Source: Robbsia betulipollinis (GTDB taxonomy: Bacteria > Pseudomonadota > Gammaproteobacteria > Burkholderiales > Burkholderiaceae). Taken from it: a stretch of 64,000 nucleotides of DNA. Every line of letters begins with the position of its first letter. Position 1 is the first letter of the stretch. The stretch spans positions 186,001 to 250,000 of the forward strand of contig NZ_JAPMXC010000001.1 in NCBI RefSeq assembly GCF_026624755.1, in the 5' to 3' direction. Positions 58,510-64,000 of the stretch are shown here, in pieces. Made by a program: the position numbers and the translations under genes. The notes beneath the pieces were generated by a model. That model had not been told where the DNA came from. It saw only the letters and a program-made list of their open reading frames with translations, and searched no databases.

Positions 58510-58536
58510 TTCACTAAAAAAATTTCAATAGTAAAG
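58510..58536. promoter_or_regulatory. operator-like site 2 (27 bp) in sugar locus
   Basis: TTCACTAAAA-N8-AATAGTAAAG form of the same site, 139 bp upstream of the sugar-binding protein start. The centre-to-centre distance to site 1 is 105 bp, ten helical turns, which suits a DNA loop. Apart from these two sites, the AT-rich 58355-58674 gap holds no gene I can support. Confidence 0.7.
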
Positions 58537-58674
58537 TCGCGAATAGATAATGTCGATCCCGTTTCGATCGGCCTGCCCCCTGAAAGACCTCATCGCGCCG
58601 TCACCGCGGCCGGCCATGTCGACACATGCCAGCGCTGCGATCTCTCCAAACATCTCGCCAGATTAGGAAAACTC

Positions 58675-59679
58675 ATGAATCGTCGACAATGTCTCTCGGT
58701 GCTGGGCGGCACGCTGCTTGGTGGCAGTCTGTGGAACATCCCCATGCCCGGCCGGGCCGCCGGGACCCTTACCATGGTGACGGTGGTCAAGGAAGCAGGC
58801 GTGCCCTGGTTCAATATTCTCAACCAAGGGCTTACCGAAGCCGCCGCCAAGTACGCCATCAAGTCTTCCATGACCGGACCCGCGACCCCGGACCCGGCGC
58901 AGCAGGTCAAGCTGATGGAAGATCTGATTGCCCGCAAGGTCGACATCATCGGCCTCGTGCCGCTGGATACCCGCGTCACGGAACAGGTCGTCCAGCTCGC
59001 GCGCAAGGCGGGCATCGTGGTCATCACCCAGGAAGGCGCCACGCAACAAGGCAAGACGTGGGATGTCGAACTGATGAGCGCGCAGGCGTACGGCGAGGCG
59101 CAGATGAAGTCGCTGGCGCGCGAGATGGGTGGCGAAGGGGGTTACGCGATTCTGGTGGGCACCCTGACCACGACGGGCCACAACCAATGGGCGGATGCCG
59201 CCCTGGCCTATCAGAAGGCGCACTTCCCCAAGATGCACCAGGTGGCGGACCGGTTCCCTGGCGCCGATCTCATCGACCAGTCGACGCGCGTGGCACAGGA
59301 AATTCTCCAGACCTACCCCGACATCCGCGGCATCGTCTCGATGGGCTCGAACGGGCCCATCGGCGTGGGCAACGTGCTGCGCCAACGCAGACTCCAAAAG
59401 CAGGTCGCGCTGGTCGGCACGGTGATCCCTTCGCAGGCAAAGCCGCTGATCGAAGCAGGCGTGATCCGCGAAGGGTTTCTCTGGAGCCCGCACGATGCCG
59501 GATATGCGATGGTGGCGGTCGCGCACATGACGCTGGCGGGCACCCCATTCGAATCCGGCATGGAGGTGCCGGGGCTCGGCAAGGCCGCGGTCGACACGAC
59601 CAATCGTGTCGTGATGCTCGATCGCATCCTGACCATCAACAAGTCGACCATCGACGGTCTCGTCAAGCAGGGGTTGTGA
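58675..59679 (+). CDS. sugar ABC transporter substrate-binding protein (RhaS/LsrB-like)
   Basis: A 334-residue periplasmic binding protein, Peripla_BP_4 family. A signal sequence (MNRRQCLSVLGGTLLGGSLW) precedes the domain. TMVTVVKEAGVPWFNILNQG, PATPDPAQQVKLMEDLIARK and VDIIGLVPLD are typical of RhaS/LsrB-like proteins, which bind rhamnose or AI-2; other sugars are equally possible. The ATG at 58675 has an AGGAAA ribosome-binding site. Its stop (GTGA) abuts the ATPase start, so it leads an operon of SBP, ATPase and two permeases. Confidence 0.85.
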   Translation: MNRRQCLSVLGGTLLGGSLWNIPMPGRAAGTLTMVTVVKEAGVPWFNILNQGLTEAAAKYAIKSSMTGPATPDPAQQVKLMEDLIARKVDIIGLVPLDTRVTEQVVQLARKAGIVVITQEGATQQGKTWDVELMSAQAYGEAQMKSLAREMGGEGGYAILVGTLTTTGHNQWADAALAYQKAHFPKMHQVADRFPGADLIDQSTRVAQEILQTYPDIRGIVSMGSNGPIGVGNVLRQRRLQKQVALVGTVIPSQAKPLIEAGVIREGFLWSPHDAGYAMVAVAHMTLAGTPFESGMEVPGLGKAAVDTTNRVVMLDRILTINKSTIDGLVKQGL

Positions 59680-59684
59680 TCGCC

Positions 59685-61232
59685 ATGCGCCCGCACGCCT
59701 CTGCCGACGTCATGGCGCCCGCGGGCGAACCGCCGGGCTCGAAACGCGAAACGCCGCTCATTCAGCTGGACGGGATATCCAAGCGCTACGGCGGGGTGCA
59801 GGCGCTGTCGTCCGTCAGCCTGACCCTGCAACGCGGCGAAGTGCACTGTCTTTGCGGGCAAAACGGCTCGGGAAAGTCCACGCTGATCAAGATCATCGCG
59901 GGTGTGGAACAACCCGATGCGCAGAGCCGCATCACGATCGACGGCCAAACCGAGACCCACCTCACGCCCGCCATCAGCACCCGTCTGGGCGTGCAGGTCA
60001 TCTACCAGGATCTGTCCCTTTTCCCGAATCTCACGGTGGCGGAAAACATCGCCATCGGGCAGCATGCCGGCCGCTGGCATCGCGTCAACCGCAACGGCAT
60101 GCGCGAGACCGCGCGCCAGGCGATGACGCAGTTGGGCATCGCGCTCGATCCGCGGATGCGGGTAGCGGAACTCGGCATCGCCCAGCGTCAGCTCGTGGCC
60201 ATTTGCCGGGCGATGGCTGCCCAGGCACGCATCGTCGTGATGGACGAACCCACCGCGTCGCTCACGCGGCACGAGGTCGATGCCCTGCTGGCATTGACCC
60301 GGCAACTTCAGGAGCGCGGCATCGCCGTGCTTTTCGTGAGCCACCGGCTCGACGAAGTCATGGAGGTGGCCGAGCAGGTGACCGTTTTGCGGGACGGCGT
60401 TTCCCAAGGCTGTTTCCCGGCAGCGGAAATGAACGACGAACGGCTCACGACCCTGATGACCGGACAGGCATACGGCTATCGCCCGCGCCGGGTGGACCAC
60501 AGCCGCGCGCCGGTCGCCCTGTCGACGCAGGGATTGAGTCGCGCCGGCGAATACGAGGACATCACGCTGCAGGTGCGCGCCGGCGAGATCCTGGGCGTGA
60601 CCGGCTTGCTGGGCGCCGGGCGTACCGAACTCGCGCTGTCGCTGTTCGGCATGACCCGGCCCGATCGCGGCGAAATCCGCGTCGACGGCCATGCCGTGCA
60701 TCTCGCCCACAACCGGGACGCCATCCGGCACGGCATCGCCTATCTCGCCGAGGATCGGCTGAGCCTTGGCCTCGTCGTCGAGCAGTCGATTGGCGCGAAC
60801 ATCATCGTATCGGTTCTCGACAGCCTGACGAACGGGCTCGGGCTGATCAGCAGCCGGCGGCGCGATGCCGCCGTGAAACGCGGCATCGAACGGCTTCGCA
60901 TCAAGACGCGCGACGCCGATAACGCGGTATCGACGCTTTCCGGCGGCAATCAGCAGCGCGTCGTCCTCGCCAAATGGCTGGCCACCGAGCCAGGCGTGCT
61001 GATACTCGACAGTCCGACGGTCGGCGTCGACATTGGGGCGAAGGACGGCATCTACGAAGTCATCAGGGAACTGGCCGCGCAGGGAATGGCCGTCATCATG
61101 ATCTCGGACGAGATACCCGAAGTGCTTTTTCACAGCGATCGAATCGTCGTGATGCGGCAGGGCCGCATCGTGTCCGAACATATCGCTTTCGATACCCGTG
61201 TCGAAACCCTCGAGGAGGCAGTTCATGGCTGA
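59685..61232 (+). CDS. sugar ABC transporter ATP-binding protein (RbsA/LsrA-like, double domain)
   Basis: A 515-residue fused ATPase. The first domain has a canonical P-loop CGQNGSGKSTLIKIIAG and VVMDEPTASLTRHEVDALL; its signature motif is degenerate (LGIAQRQLVAICRAM). The second has the degenerate P-loop GLLGAGRTELALSLFG and a good signature TLSGGNQQRVVLAKWL with LILDSPTVGVDIGAK. This asymmetry is normal for carbohydrate-uptake class 2 ATPases. The start may be ATG 59685 or GTG 59676, which overlaps the binding-protein stop. Its end overlaps the first permease gene by 8 nt. Confidence 0.9.
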   Translation: MRPHASADVMAPAGEPPGSKRETPLIQLDGISKRYGGVQALSSVSLTLQRGEVHCLCGQNGSGKSTLIKIIAGVEQPDAQSRITIDGQTETHLTPAISTRLGVQVIYQDLSLFPNLTVAENIAIGQHAGRWHRVNRNGMRETARQAMTQLGIALDPRMRVAELGIAQRQLVAICRAMAAQARIVVMDEPTASLTRHEVDALLALTRQLQERGIAVLFVSHRLDEVMEVAEQVTVLRDGVSQGCFPAAEMNDERLTTLMTGQAYGYRPRRVDHSRAPVALSTQGLSRAGEYEDITLQVRAGEILGVTGLLGAGRTELALSLFGMTRPDRGEIRVDGHAVHLAHNRDAIRHGIAYLAEDRLSLGLVVEQSIGANIIVSVLDSLTNGLGLISSRRRDAAVKRGIERLRIKTRDADNAVSTLSGGNQQRVVLAKWLATEPGVLILDSPTVGVDIGAKDGIYEVIRELAAQGMAVIMISDEIPEVLFHSDRIVVMRQGRIVSEHIAFDTRVETLEEAVHG

Positions 61233-62223
61233 ACGCTGGCGTCATCTGCGCGGCATTCCGGAAATGCGCCTCCTGGGCGTGCTCATCCTGTTGAGCGTCA
61301 TTCTGACCATCACGACGCCCCGCTTCGCGACGATGCAGAATGTGATGGACCTCGTCGCTTCCACCGCTTTCACCGGCATCCTGGCAACAGGGTTGCTGGT
61401 CGTGCTCGTGGCCGGCGGCGTCGACATCTCCTTTGCCGCCGTCGCATCGATCACGCAATACATCGGCCTGACGCTGGCCAACCATGGCATGGTGGGATGG
61501 ACCGGCCTCATCTTCGTATGCATGGCGACCGGCGCGCTGCTGGGATGGGTGAACGCGGTGCTGGTCAGTACGCTGCGGCTGTCGAGCATCATCGTTACCA
61601 TCGCGACCCAGAGTCTTTTTTACGGCCTGTTGATGAGCGTCACCAAGGGACAGGACATCTACGCGCTGCCCGACTGGTTCGGCAACGGCTTGCAGTGGGT
61701 GCTCTACACGGACGCGCATGGCGTGCCACAGGCGCTGAATTTCCAGATCATCGTACTGGTGGGCGTGTTGGCGTTCACCTGGTGGATGATGAGCCGCTCC
61801 AGCGTGGGCCGTCAGATCGTCGCGATGGGCGGCAATCCGGAGGCCGCGCGCCGCGTCGGATTCAAGGTCTTCCAGCTCAACCTGATCGTCTACGGCTTCA
61901 TGGGAACGGTGGCGGGGCTCGCGTCGCTGGCGCACGCCCAATATGTCCAGTCGGTCTCGCCGTCGGCGCTGGTCGGCCGGGAGTTGGACGTGCTGGCCGC
62001 CGTGGTGCTCGGCGGTGCGAGTTTGAACGGGGGGATCGGCAGCGTGCCCGGCACCGCGCTCGGCGTCGTGCTCCTTGCGGTTCTGCAGAATGGCCTGGCT
62101 CTCCTGGGCGTTTCGTCCTACTGGTCGGGACTGTGCACCGGCATCGTCATTCTTCTCGCGGTGGTCACCATGGCCCGGCAACATGCGCGACGCAAAACCG
62201 CTCTCACGGAGGCCACCGCATGA
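61225..62223 (+). CDS. sugar ABC transporter permease 1
   Basis: A 332-residue permease of the RbsC/LsrC/RhaP family with about ten helices. Landmarks are VLVAGGVDISFAAVASITQY near residue 65 and GRELDVLAAVVLGGASLNGGIGSV, key residues RELD and GG-SLNGG, which are the family signature. The ATG at 61225 has a strong GAGGAGG ribosome-binding site inside the end of the ATPase gene. Its stop overlaps permease 2 by 4 nt. Confidence 0.9.
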   Translation: MAERWRHLRGIPEMRLLGVLILLSVILTITTPRFATMQNVMDLVASTAFTGILATGLLVVLVAGGVDISFAAVASITQYIGLTLANHGMVGWTGLIFVCMATGALLGWVNAVLVSTLRLSSIIVTIATQSLFYGLLMSVTKGQDIYALPDWFGNGLQWVLYTDAHGVPQALNFQIIVLVGVLAFTWWMMSRSSVGRQIVAMGGNPEAARRVGFKVFQLNLIVYGFMGTVAGLASLAHAQYVQSVSPSALVGRELDVLAAVVLGGASLNGGIGSVPGTALGVVLLAVLQNGLALLGVSSYWSGLCTGIVILLAVVTMARQHARRKTALTEATA

Positions 62224-63278
62224 ACCCGTTCCATTCGAAGCACGACGCCGCGGCCGTGCCCGCGGCGACGCCGCTCGCGTCCGGCATCGCCGCCATCCGG
62301 TCCACGGTCGGACCCACCAACTTCGGGTTGCTTGGGCTGCTCATCGCGATCTCGATTCTTTTCGGCAGCATCGCGGGACCGCAACTCTTCAATGCGGGCA
62401 GCATGCGCGCGATGGCGTTTCAACTGCCCGAACTCGGTTTGCTCTCGCTGGCCATGCTCATACCGCTGCTGTCGGGTGGCCTGGATCTGTCGATCATCGC
62501 CACCGCGAATCTGAGCGCTCTGGCGATGGCATGGGTATGCACCCGAATAACGCCCGGCAGCGGCATGCTTGCCTCGGTCCCCTGGCTGCTCGCCGCGTTG
62601 ATGGCAGGCCTCGCTGTCGCCGCGCTCGTCGGCACGCTCAACGGCTGGCTGATCGCCCGTCTGCGCGTCTCGCCCATCCTGGCGACCCTGGGAAGCATGA
62701 CGCTCGTGAAGGGCGTCGCCGTCGGTATGACGCATGGCGGCGTCATCTCCGGTTTTCCCGAATCGGTCCGCTTTCTCGGTCACGGTCTGGTGCTGGGCGT
62801 GCCCGCCGCGCTCCTGTTGTTCGTGGTGGTCGCGATACCGGTCAGCGTCATGCTCACCCGCAGCCCGCTTGGCGTGCGCATCGCCATGATCGGTTCCAAC
62901 GAAAACGCCACGCGTTATTCCGGCGTCGATACCAAAGGCGTACTGCGCAGGGTCTACCTGTTATCGTCGCTGCTTTCCGCGCTCGCGGGACTGGTGATGA
63001 TGGCCCGTTTCGACTCCGCGAACGCGGCTTATGGCGAAAGTTATCTGCTCGTGACCATCCTCGCGGCGGTGCTCGGCGGCGTCAGTCCGACCGGTGGCTT
63101 TGGCCGGGTCAGCGGGCTCGTGCTCGCCCTGGTGATCCTGCAACTCATCTCCACGGCGGCGAGCATGATCGATCTGAGTCAGTTCGTCACGCTCTCGATC
63201 TGGGGCGCGACGCTCATCGGGGTGGCCGGGGTCGGGGCGCTGCGCGTCTGGTGGGGCAGGCAAAGGCAGCGCGGTTAG
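62220..63278 (+). CDS. sugar ABC transporter permease 2
   Basis: A 352-residue second permease of the same family (RhaQ/LsrD-like). The first 40 residues are hydrophilic. LIPLLSGGLDLSIIATANLS matches the first-half motif; SYLLVTILAAVLGGVSPTGG with FGRVSG matches the C-terminal signature. Two non-identical permeases, as here, form a heterodimer in the Lsr and Rha systems, whereas Rbs uses one. This supports a Lsr/Rha-like importer. It starts in the stop of permease 1 (ATGA). Confidence 0.9.
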   Translation: MNPFHSKHDAAAVPAATPLASGIAAIRSTVGPTNFGLLGLLIAISILFGSIAGPQLFNAGSMRAMAFQLPELGLLSLAMLIPLLSGGLDLSIIATANLSALAMAWVCTRITPGSGMLASVPWLLAALMAGLAVAALVGTLNGWLIARLRVSPILATLGSMTLVKGVAVGMTHGGVISGFPESVRFLGHGLVLGVPAALLLFVVVAIPVSVMLTRSPLGVRIAMIGSNENATRYSGVDTKGVLRRVYLLSSLLSALAGLVMMARFDSANAAYGESYLLVTILAAVLGGVSPTGGFGRVSGLVLALVILQLISTAASMIDLSQFVTLSIWGATLIGVAGVGALRVWWGRQRQRG

Positions 63279-63360
63279 TCGGGCGCGTGGGCGCGTACCC
63301 CGAACCGGACGCACCCCGCCAGCAGCCGGGCCGGGGCCCGGCCGCGTCCTCGCCGGGCTG

Positions 63361-64000
63361 TCAGGCCAGTTCCCGATGTTCCTGCGGGCGCGGCGTCGAG
63401 ACGAACAACGCCGCCTGCCGGTTCGCCACCTCCACCGCGTCTCCCAGACACCGCTCGCGCGAAAGCTCCGCCACCAGATGCCCGATGAAGGCATCCCCCG
63501 CGCCGTGGGAGGTAATGACGTCGACCTTGATGCCGGCGACGTTTCCACACTCGCCGCTGCCCAGCATCCACGCGGCGCCGTGCGGCCCCGCCGTCACGAC
63601 GACCGCACAGCCGAGCATGGCCTGGAGCTGGGCGCACGCACGCGCGGCCGCGTCCAGATCATGCACCTCGCCCGTGCCCATCATGGATGCCTCGACGGCA
63701 TTGACGACGAGCAGCGTCAACTGATCGGAGAGTTCCCTCGACAGCGTTCGAGCCGGAGCGGCATTGAGCACGACCTGACCGCCCGCGCGTCTGACCAGCA
63801 ATGCGGCGGCGACGTTGACCTCCTCCGGTATCTCGTTCTGCAGAACCAGCATGTCCGTATGCGCGAGCCGCTGCGCCCAGTGCGCGACGCTCCCGCGGCT
63901 CAGGGCGGCATTGACCTGGGAAGAGACGACCGCACCGTAATCGTCGGGCGTGCGCACGACGATGCTGATACCCGAACGCGCATCGCGCACGCGGGTCACA
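63361..64000 (-). CDS. PfkB-family carbohydrate kinase, C-terminal part (cut by window edge)
   Basis: At least 212 residues of a ribokinase-like kinase read from the window edge to a stop at 63361. LVLQNEIPEEVNVAAALLVR, VVLNAAPAR, LLVVNAVEASMM and VVTAGPHGAAW precede the catalytic motif VITSHGAGDAFIGHLVAELS with the Asp base in GAGD. The N-terminal sugar-binding part (GG-N-A motif) lies outside the window. It probably phosphorylates the sugar imported by the adjacent ABC system. It is convergent with permease 2, so it belongs to a different transcript. Confidence 0.85.
   Translation of the reverse strand, partial: VTRVRDARSGISIVVRTPDDYGAVVSSQVNAALSRGSVAHWAQRLAHTDMLVLQNEIPEEVNVAAALLVRRAGGQVVLNAAPARTLSRELSDQLTLLVVNAVEASMMGTGEVHDLDAAARACAQLQAMLGCAVVVTAGPHGAAWMLGSGECGNVAGIKVDVITSHGAGDAFIGHLVAELSRERCLGDAVEVANRQAALFVSTPRPQEHRELA

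Overview
The window is GC-rich, densely packed chromosomal DNA from a proteobacterium, most likely a betaproteobacterium of the Burkholderiaceae. The basis is the gene set: a ProQ/FinO-domain protein, CusRS/HprRS-type two-component genes, gsi-type peptide transport, MHS-family transporters and aerobic-type cobalamin genes. Genus is not resolved. No rRNA, CRISPR array or intact insertion sequence was seen. The only RNA gene found is tRNA-Sec.

Layout. 1-5.6 kb: a cut-off bacteriophytochrome-like gene, a Mn2+ riboswitch with mntP, a ProQ-family RNA chaperone, marC, a secreted protein, and a molybdopterin oxidoreductase with a cytochrome b partner. 5.6-9.9 kb: a CusR/HprR-like operator, its two-component system, a FUSC-domain protein and a pirin. 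10-17 kb: a small ORF behind overlapping palindromes, a formate/nitrite transporter, an MHS transporter, glutathione-dependent formaldehyde dehydrogenase, selD and a gamma-glutamyltransferase. 17-25.5 kb: a NERD-domain membrane protein, a PrpA-like phosphatase overlapping an alpha/beta hydrolase, a hybrid histidine kinase divergent from an EAL phosphodiesterase, small proteins and a second MHS transporter.

25.5-28.1 kb is a decayed integrative element at the 3' end of selC. It is bounded by intact tRNA-Sec on one side and a 54-nt copy of the tRNA 3' half on the other, and it holds an integrase C-terminal remnant next to the tRNA. 28.1-37.7 kb is a selenoprotein module read leftwards: fdoG (with in-frame UGA and SECIS), fdoH, fdoI, a terminator, fdhE, selA, selB, then selC. 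With selD at 14-15 kb, all four sel functions and a client enzyme lie within 24 kb, near formaldehyde and formate genes.

38-49.3 kb is a peptide-scavenging operon: an RpiR/MurR-type regulator, isoaspartyl peptidase, gsiABCD-type ABC importer, P1-family aminopeptidase, DppA D-aminopeptidase and an Asp/Glu racemase with a degenerate extra N-terminal domain. 49.3-57.2 kb holds a hydrolase, a 42-residue basic protein, ubiX, a short MCP-like coiled-coil protein, cobQ-cobD-cobC and a FUSC-domain protein. 57.2-64 kb is a sugar-uptake locus: a DUF4432 aldose-epimerase-like protein divergent from a sugar ABC importer, with a PfkB kinase running off the end. Two near-identical 27-bp sites exactly 105 bp apart lie in the divergent promoter region.

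All calls come from reading the sequence and remembered family motifs. No database search was run.
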